Below, one piece after another: positions 46,219-53,648 of a DNA stretch of 64,000 nt. Within the stretch, counting starts at the first letter, position 1, and each line of letters opens with the position of its first letter. A program made the position numbers and the translations under genes. This DNA comes from Flavobacterium sp. ASV13. Lineage in GTDB: Bacteria > Bacteroidota > Bacteroidia > Flavobacteriales > Flavobacteriaceae. The notes beneath the pieces are model-generated. The model did no database searches and was not told where the DNA came from. It saw nothing but the letters and a program-made list of their open reading frames with translations. Location: the NCBI RefSeq assembly GCF_000745775.1, contig NZ_JQJY01000001.1:620001-684000 (forward strand), read 5' to 3'.

Positions 46219-47262
46219 ATGGCTTCAAACATCTACAGACCTTATTTATTTATCGGACTGCACATTCTCGGGTGGCTTTTGTTGGGCTTTATCATGCTGT
46301 TTTACATTCCTTTAACATGGAATGTAATTCTTCCTGGCGTATTTTGGCTTTGGCAGATCATTGTATTGTTTTTACTAATAGTCATTTTTTATACTAATGC
46401 CAAAGTCATAGTTCCAAAAACCATTATTAAAGACAATACGTCACCGTTTTTACTGTGGACTTTTCTTGCCATCTGTGCTTTGCAATTCATAGCTTATTTT
46501 TATAACACACAAACCGATGTTCATACAAAAGTTAGTTTAGTTTTAGGCTTCAAAAAATACAGAAATCCATATTTCGACAATTACGTTTTCATGCTTACTT
46601 TATTGGTTCTAGGAATAAGTACGAGCTGGGCGATGCTACAACATTGGCAAAAAGCGGCACAGCACAAACAAAAATTGGAGCAGGATAAAACCATGGCCGA
46701 ATTAGCAATGCTGAAGGCTCAAATTAATCCGCACTTTTTTTTCAATTCGCTAAATAGTATTTATTCGCTTACTTATACAGATATTGAAGATTCAAGAAAT
46801 GCACTTCATACTTTAAGCCGAATGATGCGCTACCTACTTTATAGCACTGAAGAAACAACTTCTTTATTGAAAGAAGCCGAATTTATGAAAGATTTCATAG
46901 CACTTATGAAACTTCGGGCAAACAGCAAATTGACGATTATTACTGATATTCCGGAAAAATTACACGATTATCCGATTGTTCCAATGTTAATGCTTCCTCT
47001 GGTTGAAAATGCTTTTAAACACGGAATTCACGCTACAGATAAAAGTGAGATTTACATTAAGCTGAGACAAAACGGAAGCAATCTTGATTTTGAAGTAGAA
47101 AATACCTATTTCGAAAAATCAGGAACAGCGGTCGAAGGCGGAATTGGTTTAACCAATACAAAAAGAAGACTCCATTTGATATATCCGAATAAACATAGTT
47201 TGAAGGCCGGCGTTGCTGAAAATGGAAAATACAATGTAAAACTGCATCTAAATTTAGAATAA
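46219..47262 (+). CDS. LytS/YpdA-type sensor histidine kinase
   Basis: A 347-residue kinase. Four hydrophobic segments (about residues 8-33, 45-63, 78-95, 122-140) are followed by a short linker helix. The His_kinase domain has the phospho-acceptor His172 in INPHFFFNSLNS, and the C-terminal HATPase-type domain has LVENAFKHG and GIGLTNTKRRL. Its stop overlaps the ATG of the response regulator by one base, so the two are translationally coupled. It is divergent from an RND efflux operon, which may be its target. Confidence 0.92.
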   Translation: MASNIYRPYLFIGLHILGWLLLGFIMLFYIPLTWNVILPGVFWLWQIIVLFLLIVIFYTNAKVIVPKTIIKDNTSPFLLWTFLAICALQFIAYFYNTQTDVHTKVSLVLGFKKYRNPYFDNYVFMLTLLVLGISTSWAMLQHWQKAAQHKQKLEQDKTMAELAMLKAQINPHFFFNSLNSIYSLTYTDIEDSRNALHTLSRMMRYLLYSTEETTSLLKEAEFMKDFIALMKLRANSKLTIITDIPEKLHDYPIVPMLMLPLVENAFKHGIHATDKSEIYIKLRQNGSNLDFEVENTYFEKSGTAVEGGIGLTNTKRRLHLIYPNKHSLKAGVAENGKYNVKLHLNLE

Positions 47263-47993
47263 TGATGATATTAAAATGTATAGCAGTTGATGATGAGCCA
47301 CTGGCATTAAAACTTGTGGAAACCTTTATCCAACAAACGCCTTTTCTAGAATTGGCAGCAAGTTGCGATAATGCTGTCGAAGCAATGGGATTAATTAGAG
47401 AAAAACAGCCTGATATTGTCTTTTTAGATATCAATATGCCTAATTTAACCGGTATGGAACTTGCCCGACTTTTGCAGGATACTCCGGGATTAATGCCGAA
47501 AATAGTTTTTACGACAGCTTATAATCATTATGCTATTGAAGGTTATAAAGTAAATGCAGTTGATTATCTTTTAAAACCTTTTAGTTATGAAGAATTTCTG
47601 CGTGCCGCCAATAAAATTTTACAAATAACTGAAGAATCTTCAAATAACTTTCAGCCCATTACAGCCGACGATGAATTTATTTTTCTGAAAGTAGAATATA
47701 ATTGGGTCCGAATTTCTTTAAAAGATATTTTATACATCGAAAGTTTGAAAGATTACGTAAAAGTGCATTTGGACGATTCGCAAAAAACGGTTCTTTCGTT
47801 GATTTCTTTAAAAGCTTTAGAAGAAAAACTGCCGTCTGCAAAATTTATGCGAATTCATCGTTCGTTTATTGTATCGCTTGACAAAATAAGCGCCATCAGC
47901 AAACATTCTGTTTTTATCGGGAAAACCGAAATTTCAGTGGGAGAACAATACAAAGAGCCATTCAAAACCATCGTTGACAAATGGTTAAAATAA
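47262..47993 (+). CDS. LytTR response regulator
   Basis: A 243-residue regulator. The receiver domain (about residues 1-125) has the phosphoryl-accepting Asp56 (VFLDINMP), the acidic pair DDE near residues 10-12 and Lys in LLKPFSYEE. The C-terminal LytTR DNA-binding domain spans about residues 145-243 (YIESLKDYVKVHLDD, FMRIHRSFIVSL). LytTR proteins bind short direct repeats. It overlaps the kinase gene by one base. The divergent efflux operon and the DUF3861 gene downstream are candidate targets. Confidence 0.93.
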   Translation: MMILKCIAVDDEPLALKLVETFIQQTPFLELAASCDNAVEAMGLIREKQPDIVFLDINMPNLTGMELARLLQDTPGLMPKIVFTTAYNHYAIEGYKVNAVDYLLKPFSYEEFLRAANKILQITEESSNNFQPITADDEFIFLKVEYNWVRISLKDILYIESLKDYVKVHLDDSQKTVLSLISLKALEEKLPSAKFMRIHRSFIVSLDKISAISKHSVFIGKTEISVGEQYKEPFKTIVDKWLK

Positions 47994-48012
47994 AATAGAT
48001 TTTTAAATTATC

Positions 48013-48306
48013 ATGGAAAAAAGATCAAACAAATACTATTTAACATTAAGCTTAAAAGAGTACGCAAATGGTGAAACTAAACCTGCAAAAGAACTCGGAA
48101 TCGAATTTTCTAATCACGATGAGATTTTTGGCATCATTCAAAAAATGAAAGACAAAAATTTATTTGATGATCCGTCTGAAGCGACTCAGTTTGCAATTGG
48201 ACTAAAATTATTCAGTGAAATCAAACTAAAACACCGCAAAAATCCTTTATTTGATGAATTAAACGAAGTTTTTCCGGTTTTTATGAAGAAACTGAAAAGC
48301 TTATAA
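48013..48306 (+). CDS. DUF3861 domain protein
   Basis: A 97-residue cytoplasmic protein that matches DUF3861 over its full length. The conserved C-terminal part is FAIGLKLFSEIKLKHRKNPLFDEL, and the N-terminal NKYYLTLSLKEYANGE also fits. The function of the family is not known. It begins 19 bases after the LytTR stop and so is probably co-transcribed with the two-component genes. A strong terminator follows. Confidence 0.82.
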   Translation: MEKRSNKYYLTLSLKEYANGETKPAKELGIEFSNHDEIFGIIQKMKDKNLFDDPSEATQFAIGLKLFSEIKLKHRKNPLFDELNEVFPVFMKKLKSL

Positions 48307-48312
48307 AACCAA

Positions 48313-48342
48313 AAAAACGCCTCAATTTCTTGAGGCGTTTTT
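48313..48342. terminator. Bidirectional terminator
   Basis: AAAAACGCCTCAA and TTGAGGCGTTTTT form a perfect 13-bp stem with a 4-base loop, between the DUF3861 gene (plus) and the redoxin gene (minus). Confidence 0.93.
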
Positions 48343-48366
48343 CATTTAACAAATTAAGATTCTAAA

Positions 48367-48978
48367 TTAAGCTTTCGCTTTTCTTTTTACCGTACAGCCA
48401 ATTTCTTTAGTTTGAGTAACTGCAGGTTTTTTATTGCTTTGTAAAGCTGCAATGGCATCTTCAGCATATTTTGTTTTTTCAGCTTTTGTTCCTTCTGGAT
48501 CATTATCGATTGCTCCAACATATTCAATAACATTTCCTTTTGATGTTTTAGATACAATAAAAATATGCGGTGTATGTTTTGCGCCATATTGATCTGTAAC
48601 TACTTGTCCTGCATCGAATAAATATGGGAAAGGATAGCTTTTATCTTTTGCCAAATCCTGCATTTTATTAAAAGCATCTGCTTTTGAAGCTTCAGGATCA
48701 TTTGGATTGATTGCAATTACTGGATATCCCTGAGGTCTGAATTTTTTATCTAAATCAATAATGCGCTGCTCATAAGCAACTGCGTACGGACATGTATTGC
48801 AGGTAAAAACAACAATAAATCCTTTTGCTTTAGGAAAACTTGCAAATGAAACTTCTTTATTGTCAACATTTTTAAGTTTAAAATCTGGTGCCGGATCGCC
48901 TGCTTTCAGTGTTGCTGTCTGCGCCTGCGATAACCAGGCTGTAAATACTAATACTAATAAAGTGATAATCTTTTTCAT
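48367..48978 (-). CDS. Exported redoxin / thioredoxin-family protein
   Basis: A 203-residue protein with a signal peptide (VFTAWLSQAQT). An AhpC/TSA-type redoxin domain follows (AGDPAPDFKLKNVDNKEVSF) with the redox pair Cys60-Asn-Thr-Cys63 (FTCNTCPYA). A third Cys near the C-terminus (IGCTVK) could resolve a disulfide. It is probably a periplasmic thiol-disulfide oxidoreductase or peroxidase. It lies 3 bases downstream of a TlpA-like gene on the same strand, so the two form one operon. Confidence 0.88.
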   Translation of the reverse strand: MKKIITLLVLVFTAWLSQAQTATLKAGDPAPDFKLKNVDNKEVSFASFPKAKGFIVVFTCNTCPYAVAYEQRIIDLDKKFRPQGYPVIAINPNDPEASKADAFNKMQDLAKDKSYPFPYLFDAGQVVTDQYGAKHTPHIFIVSKTSKGNVIEYVGAIDNDPEGTKAEKTKYAEDAIAALQSNKKPAVTQTKEIGCTVKRKAKA

Positions 48979-48981
48979 AAT

Positions 48982-49458
48982 TTATAGTTTTTTATATTCA
49001 GTTAATAGTTGTTCGTATGTTAATTCGGTTTCAACAAATTTTCGTTTATCGTCTTTAATGAAAAGCGTTGCCGGAATACTTCCTGACCATGAAGGATCAA
49101 TTCGGTCAATATATTCCTGCGGACTACTTTCATTTAATAAAAATACTTGATTTTGAAGATTTTTTCGCTTAACAAATGGAATTACAGCCGAATTTAATTT
49201 GGATTTAAAATCAACACTTACCAATAAAACCGCCAGTTTTTCTGATTTAAATTCGGATTGCAGTTTTTCAAAATGAGGCAATTCTTTAACGCAGGGCGCG
49301 CACCAGGTTGCCCAGAAATTGACAACATAAGTACTGTCTTTTCCGTTTTTGATTCGTTCATGAAGTTGGTCAACCGTAATAAGTTTTACGTTTTGACCAT
49401 AAGAAACTGTCGATAAAACGACCAATAAAAAGAGGCTTAAAAAAGGCTTTGCTTTCAT
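48982..49458 (-). CDS. TlpA-like thioredoxin-fold protein
   Basis: A 158-residue protein from ATG 49458; the frame is open further upstream, but that stretch precedes a clear signal peptide (MKAKPFLSLFLLVVLSTVSYGQ). The active site WATWCAPC has Cys53 and Cys56. TlpA/ResA-type proteins reduce periplasmic disulfides, for example in cytochrome c maturation. It is the first gene of a two-gene unit with the redoxin. The thioredoxin fold continues to the end (SIPATLFIKDD contains the cis-Pro). Confidence 0.9.
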   Translation of the reverse strand: MKAKPFLSLFLLVVLSTVSYGQNVKLITVDQLHERIKNGKDSTYVVNFWATWCAPCVKELPHFEKLQSEFKSEKLAVLLVSVDFKSKLNSAVIPFVKRKNLQNQVFLLNESSPQEYIDRIDPSWSGSIPATLFIKDDKRKFVETELTYEQLLTEYKKL

Positions 49459-49551
49459 AAAAAACAGTTCTTTAGATTTAATTTGTCTCTTACAAATATA
49501 AACTAATGAAAACTTACTTTTTGTTAATGAAAATTTAATGATTTTTTTTTT

Positions 49552-49588
49552 AGGTTCAAAGATGCAAAGATTCAAAGGTACAAAGGTT
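49552..49588. repeat. CAAAG-word direct repeat
   Basis: Four CAAAG words spaced 8-10 bases apart (TTCAAAGATGCAAAGATTC, then CAAAGG and CAAAGG). They belong to the family at 15109-15208 and 17698-17997. No inverted partner is present here. Confidence 0.55.
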
Positions 49589-49646
49589 AGTTTTGCTTAA
49601 ACAAAATTTATTCCGATGGAATTCTGTGAATTTGAAAATCAAAATT

Positions 49647-49964
49647 TTATTTTTCAAAAAAAGACTCCAATTGTCTAAAAACCGGAATTAGAGATTTCCC
49701 TTTTTCTGATAAATTATATTCAATATGAAGCGGTTTTAATTTGATAACTTCTTTATCCAAAAGTCCAAATTCTTCGAGTTCACGCAATGCCGCCGCAATT
49801 GATTGTTTGTTAGAGCCTTTCATATCTCTTAAAAGTCCGTTGAAGCGTATTGGTCCGTCAACCGCCAATAAAAACATCTGAGGTTTCCATTTTCCCGATA
49901 ATAATTTTAGAAGCCCTTCTGCCGGACAACCACTATCTTTTTCTTCTTTATTTTCTGTAGTCAT
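49647..49964 (-). CDS. HxlR-type winged-helix regulator (second of three)
   Basis: A 105-residue HxlR regulator from ATG 49964 (MTTENKEEKDSGCPAEGLL); a GTG at 49997 is an alternative. Conserved Cys13 precedes the LLKLLSGKWKPQMF helix and the DMKGSNKQSIAAALRELEEFGLL recognition helices. It is divergent from a DsbA/FrnE-like gene and adjacent to the TlpA-redoxin pair, so the regulated function may be thiol-disulfide chemistry. Confidence 0.88.
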   Translation of the reverse strand: MTTENKEEKDSGCPAEGLLKLLSGKWKPQMFLLAVDGPIRFNGLLRDMKGSNKQSIAAALRELEEFGLLDKEVIKLKPLHIEYNLSEKGKSLIPVFRQLESFFEK

Positions 49965-50062
49965 ATTTTTTTGACTAATTGATTTTTGATTAAACACTCC
50001 CGAACTTTGTTATAAAAATATGAAAATTTAAATGCTGAGCGCTAATTTTTCAACCCGTTTTT

Positions 50063-51043
50063 ATGAAAATAGGACTATTACTAATCCTGATCTGCAGTTT
50101 AAACTGTAAATCGCAAACGAATTTAAAAATGACAGAAAATAATTCAAATCCGTTATTATGTAATCCTGTAACTGGAACATGTGAAATGCCTTATAACGAA
50201 AAATCAAATGAAACAGCCGTTATTCAAACAGAAAATAAACCCGTTAAAATAATTTATTACACTGATCCTATTTGTTCATCTTGCTGGGGAATTGAACCTC
50301 AACTAAGAAAACTCAAGCTTGAATATGGCGATTATTTTGAAATTGATTACCGCATGGGCGGTCTGCTTCCGGATTGGAGTTATAATAGCGGGGGAATCAG
50401 CAAACCATCAGATGTAGCACATCATTGGGAAGAAGCAAGTTTGCATTATGAAATGCCAATTGATGGAGATGTCTGGCTCGAAGATCCACTTGATTCTTCC
50501 TATCCTTCTTGTATTGCAATGAAAGCAGCTCAAATGCAAAACAAAGCAAAAGCAGTTCATTTCATGCGTATACTTCGTGAAAAATTATATTTAGAAAAGA
50601 AAAACATTGCGAAATGGAGCAACATTGAAGAAGCTGCAAAATTGGCAAATCTTGACATTGAAAAGCTGAAAGCAGATTATGACGATGCCGAGGAACTTTT
50701 TCAGAAAGATTTAGATTACGGAAAAAAATTGGGTGTAAGAGGTTTTCCAACATTTTTCTTTGCCGATAAAAATGACAATCGATTTATGGTTTACGGCTCA
50801 AAATCTTATGATGCTTATGAAAATGCATTATTAGCTGTATTTCCGGAAGCAAAAAAGAAACCAATTCCAAATGAAAACCCTTTATCGCTTTTTGAAATTT
50901 ATCCCACATTAACGCCAAAAGAATATGCTGTCATTTTAAATAAATCTTATTTTGATGCCAGAATGATTCTTGGAAAATTACATGAAAAAGGGGAACTGGA
51001 CAAAATCTCCACAAAAAATGGATCGATGTATATCAAAAAATAA
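50063..51043 (+). CDS. DsbA-family (FrnE/YjbH-like) thiol oxidoreductase
   Basis: A 326-residue protein. The thioredoxin-fold domain has the active site Cys71-Ser-Ser-Cys74 (YTDPICSSCWGIEPQLRKL) and a cis-Pro loop (VRGFPTFFF). The MGGLLPDW segment and the C-terminal helical ~70 residues resemble the FrnE/YjbH group, which often works in the cytoplasm. The N-terminal ~20 residues are hydrophobic (LLLILICSLNCKSQ) and might be a signal or a weak lipobox, so location is uncertain; Met23 is an alternative start. Divergent from HxlR; a strong terminator follows. Confidence 0.82.
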   Translation: MKIGLLLILICSLNCKSQTNLKMTENNSNPLLCNPVTGTCEMPYNEKSNETAVIQTENKPVKIIYYTDPICSSCWGIEPQLRKLKLEYGDYFEIDYRMGGLLPDWSYNSGGISKPSDVAHHWEEASLHYEMPIDGDVWLEDPLDSSYPSCIAMKAAQMQNKAKAVHFMRILREKLYLEKKNIAKWSNIEEAAKLANLDIEKLKADYDDAEELFQKDLDYGKKLGVRGFPTFFFADKNDNRFMVYGSKSYDAYENALLAVFPEAKKKPIPNENPLSLFEIYPTLTPKEYAVILNKSYFDARMILGKLHEKGELDKISTKNGSMYIKK

Positions 51044-51052
51044 AACTTCTTT

Positions 51053-51085
51053 AAAGCCACAAAAATGAATCTTTGTGGCTTTTTT
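51053..51085 (+). terminator. Terminator after DsbA-like gene
   Basis: AAAGCCACAAA (51053-51063) and TTTGTGGCTTT (51072-51082) form an 11-bp stem followed by T residues. Confidence 0.9.
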
Positions 51086-51215
51086 GTTGTCTTAAAAAGT
51101 TATTTTTAGTGCTTCTGTAAAAAACGTTTTCGCTTTTTTAAGGATTTTTTAAGCTCCTAAAAATTCCTTCGCCAAATATCAATTCGTAAATTAGCCAAAA
51201 ACAAAATTTATTCGA

Positions 51216-52052
51216 ATGACAGTACTTACGTTTACGCTGATTATGATTCTTGGTGCTTTTTTAGCAGGTTTTATTGGTTCATTATCAGGATTGGGAGGCG
51301 GTATCATTATTATTCCTCTTTTAACTGTCATTTTAGGCGTTGATATTCATTATGCAATTGGAGCCGCTTTGGTTTCTGTAATTGCAACTTCTTCAGGTTC
51401 TGCGGCAGCGTATGTAAAAGAAGGAATTACAAACATGCGATTGGGAATTTTTCTTGAAATCGCCACAACAATTGGCGCTGTTGGCGGTGCGTTGCTTTCA
51501 GCTATTGCTCCAACTTCTTTCATTGCCGTTCTATTCGGACTTACTTTGATTTTCTCGGCAATCAATTCGCTTCGAAAAAAAGAAGAACATATCGTTTTAG
51601 AATCCAGTCCATTGGCTAAAAAACTAAAATTAGACGGAACCTACCCAACGCATGACGGCCAAGTAGTAAGTTATGGTACTAAAAATGTAATTGGCGGATT
51701 TGGAATGATGGGACTTGCCGGAATGATGTCAGGCTTACTCGGAATTGGATCTGGCGCTTTTAAAGTAATTGCGATGGATAATATTATGCAAATTCCGTTT
51801 AAAGTTTCGACTACCACCAGTAATTTTATGATGGGCGTAACAGCAATGGCTAGTTCTGTAATTTATATTCAAAAAGGATATATTGAACCCGGAATTTGTA
51901 TGCCCGTTGTTATTGGCGTTTTGTTTGGCGCCATGGCCGGAGCCAAAGTATTAGTAAGAACAAACCCTAAAAAACTAAGAATATTTTTTGCCTGCTTAAT
52001 TTTTGTTTTAGCAATTAATATGATTTATAACGGACTTAATGGAAAAATCTAA
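51216..52052 (+). CDS. TSUP (TauE/SafE) family sulfite/sulfonate exporter
   Basis: A 278-residue inner-membrane protein with about eight hydrophobic segments. The duplicated TSUP signature is seen as GFIGSLSGLGGGIIIIPLL (about residues 19-37) and GLAGMMSGLLGIGSGAFKVI (about 168-187). The family moves sulfite, thiosulfate or other sulfur-containing anions. It overlaps the following DUF1634 gene by 14 bases. TSUP and DUF1634 genes are commonly paired. Confidence 0.9.
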   Translation: MTVLTFTLIMILGAFLAGFIGSLSGLGGGIIIIPLLTVILGVDIHYAIGAALVSVIATSSGSAAAYVKEGITNMRLGIFLEIATTIGAVGGALLSAIAPTSFIAVLFGLTLIFSAINSLRKKEEHIVLESSPLAKKLKLDGTYPTHDGQVVSYGTKNVIGGFGMMGLAGMMSGLLGIGSGAFKVIAMDNIMQIPFKVSTTTSNFMMGVTAMASSVIYIQKGYIEPGICMPVVIGVLFGAMAGAKVLVRTNPKKLRIFFACLIFVLAINMIYNGLNGKI

Positions 52053-52446
52053 AAATATGCAGCACGAAAAATTTGGAGAAAAAGATTTTCAGGCTATTGT
52101 TGGAAATTTATTGCGATACGGCGTCTGGATTTCGCTTTCAGTAGCTTTCATAGGTGGAATTGTTTATTTGATGCATCACGGAAATGATATTGAAGATTAT
52201 TCTGTCTTCAAAGAAAATGACCGAAATATATTTGAAGTAATTGCCGATGTTTATCGTGGCGTAATTCAGGGAAATGGTGAATTTTTGATTTTCTTCGGAA
52301 TTATATTATTGTTTCTTACGCCTGTTTTCAGGGTTTTACTTTCATTATTCTCTTTTCTTATTGAAAGGGATTATCTTTATGTTGTTATTACACTGATTGT
52401 TATTTTAATTATTATAACCAGTATTTCATTTGGTTTTTCTCATTAG
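52039..52446 (+). CDS. DUF1634 membrane protein, partner of TSUP
   Basis: A 135-residue membrane protein with three hydrophobic segments (about residues 29-47, 82-110, 112-133). It is typical of DUF1634 in length and in the opening LRYGVWISLSVAFIGGIVYL. The start at 52039 overlaps the TSUP stop by 14 bases; an in-frame ATG at 52057 is the alternative. It has no known activity but nearly always accompanies TSUP genes, so it may be a subunit of that transporter. Confidence 0.85.
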   Translation: MEKSKNMQHEKFGEKDFQAIVGNLLRYGVWISLSVAFIGGIVYLMHHGNDIEDYSVFKENDRNIFEVIADVYRGVIQGNGEFLIFFGIILLFLTPVFRVLLSLFSFLIERDYLYVVITLIVILIIITSISFGFSH

Positions 52447-52469
52447 AAAATACATCTAATTTAAACAGT

Positions 52470-53492
52470 ATGGAAATAGGAATTGACAGTTTTGCTTCGG
52501 CAATGTACGGAGACAACAACACTTTAAGCAGTGTTGATGCGATGGAACAATTACTTCAAAGAATTGAACTTGCAGATCAGGCTGGTTTGGATGTTTTCGG
52601 AATTGGAGAGCATCATAAAAAAGAGTTTTTAGATTCGGCTACAGTTGTGATATTGAGTGCAGCCGCGGCAAGAACAAAAAATATACGTTTATCGAGTGCG
52701 GTTTCGGTTTTAAGCGCTGCAGATCCTGTGAGAGTTTATCAAAGTTTTGCAACATTGGATTTAATTTCAAAAGGAAGAGCCGAAATTGTTGCTGGCCGAG
52801 GATCTTCTATCGAAGCTTATCCCCTTTTCGGATTTGATTTAAACGATTATGATGCACTTTTCAAGGAAAAATTAGATCTTTTTTTACAAATCAGAGATAA
52901 TGAATTTGTTACTTGGTCAGGGAAATTTCGTCCCGCTATAAATAATCTTCCAGTTTATCCGAGAGCTTTGCAGGAAAAAATGCCAGTTTGGTTAGGTGTT
53001 GGAGGAACTCCGGAATCTTTTATAAGAGCAGGGAGTTTAGGATTACCTTTAATGGTTGCCGTCATTGGTGGACAAACGCATCGTTTTCGTCCATTGATTG
53101 ATTTATACCGCGAAGCTGGAAAAGCAGCAGGTTACAAACCTGAAAAACTGAAAGTAGGATTACATTCTCCTGGTTATATTGGAAATACAACCGAAAAAGC
53201 CATTGAAGAATATTATCCTGGTTATGCAGAACTTTGGACAAAATTAGGCTACGAACGTGGCTGGCCTCCAGTAACAAAAGGAAAATTTGACGGGCTTATT
53301 GATGATTTAGGCGTTTTGATTGTTGGTGGTCCTGAACGTGCAGCCGAGAAAATCCTAAGACACAGCGAAGCTTTAGGAGGTGTTGACCGATTTACTTTTC
53401 AAATGGATAATGCCGGATTGACACACACACAATTAATGAATGCGATAGAGTTAATTGGATCAAAACTAATTCCGTTAATTCAAAAAGGATAG
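52470..53492 (+). CDS. LLM-class (luciferase-like) flavin oxidoreductase
   Basis: A 340-residue cytoplasmic enzyme of the F420/FMN-dependent luciferase-like TIM-barrel superfamily. Visible markers are DVFGIGEHHKKEFLDSATVV, IRLSSAVSVLSAADPVRVYQSFATLDLIS and GRGSSIEAYPLFG. Since Bacteroidota generally lack F420, FMN is the likely cofactor. It starts 24 bases after DUF1634, so it may be co-transcribed with the TSUP pair. Luciferase-like monooxygenases that cleave organosulfur compounds are known, which fits a sulfur-linked role, but the substrate is not shown by the sequence. Confidence 0.88.
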   Translation: MEIGIDSFASAMYGDNNTLSSVDAMEQLLQRIELADQAGLDVFGIGEHHKKEFLDSATVVILSAAAARTKNIRLSSAVSVLSAADPVRVYQSFATLDLISKGRAEIVAGRGSSIEAYPLFGFDLNDYDALFKEKLDLFLQIRDNEFVTWSGKFRPAINNLPVYPRALQEKMPVWLGVGGTPESFIRAGSLGLPLMVAVIGGQTHRFRPLIDLYREAGKAAGYKPEKLKVGLHSPGYIGNTTEKAIEEYYPGYAELWTKLGYERGWPPVTKGKFDGLIDDLGVLIVGGPERAAEKILRHSEALGGVDRFTFQMDNAGLTHTQLMNAIELIGSKLIPLIQKG

Positions 53493-53498
53493 TTTCTA

Positions 53499-53578
53499 GC
53501 CACAGATTACACAGATTACACAGATTAAAAGTTTTTTTTTAAACTTAGAACCTCAGAATCTTAGCAACTTAGTAGCTT
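53499..53578. repeat. Intergenic word repeats
   Basis: Three tandem ACAGATTA-type words at 53503-53527, then a string of AGAACCT / AGAATCTTAG / CAACTTAG words at 53546-53577. They are simple intergenic repeats without inverted partners in this spacer. Confidence 0.5.
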
Positions 53579-53582
53579 AAAA

Positions 53583-53618
53583 AAAAAAGCATCTGCCAAT
53601 TAAGACAGATGCTTTTTT
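53583..53618. terminator. Bidirectional terminator
   Basis: AAAAAAGCATCTG and CAGATGCTTTTTT form a perfect 13-bp stem around a 10-base loop, between the convergent LLM and TonB receptor genes. Confidence 0.92.
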
Positions 53619-53648
53619 GATTTGTAATTTTTCAACTAGAACAAACCA

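Noticed and set aside
47057..47434. 125-residue minus-strand frame across the kinase-regulator junction
   Set aside because: Both plus-strand genes have full family motifs and overlap by one base; the antisense frame has no motif.
53499..53578. ACAGATTA tandem words considered as a CRISPR or attachment site
   Set aside because: Too short and too few; they fit the simple intergenic repeats seen elsewhere in the window.
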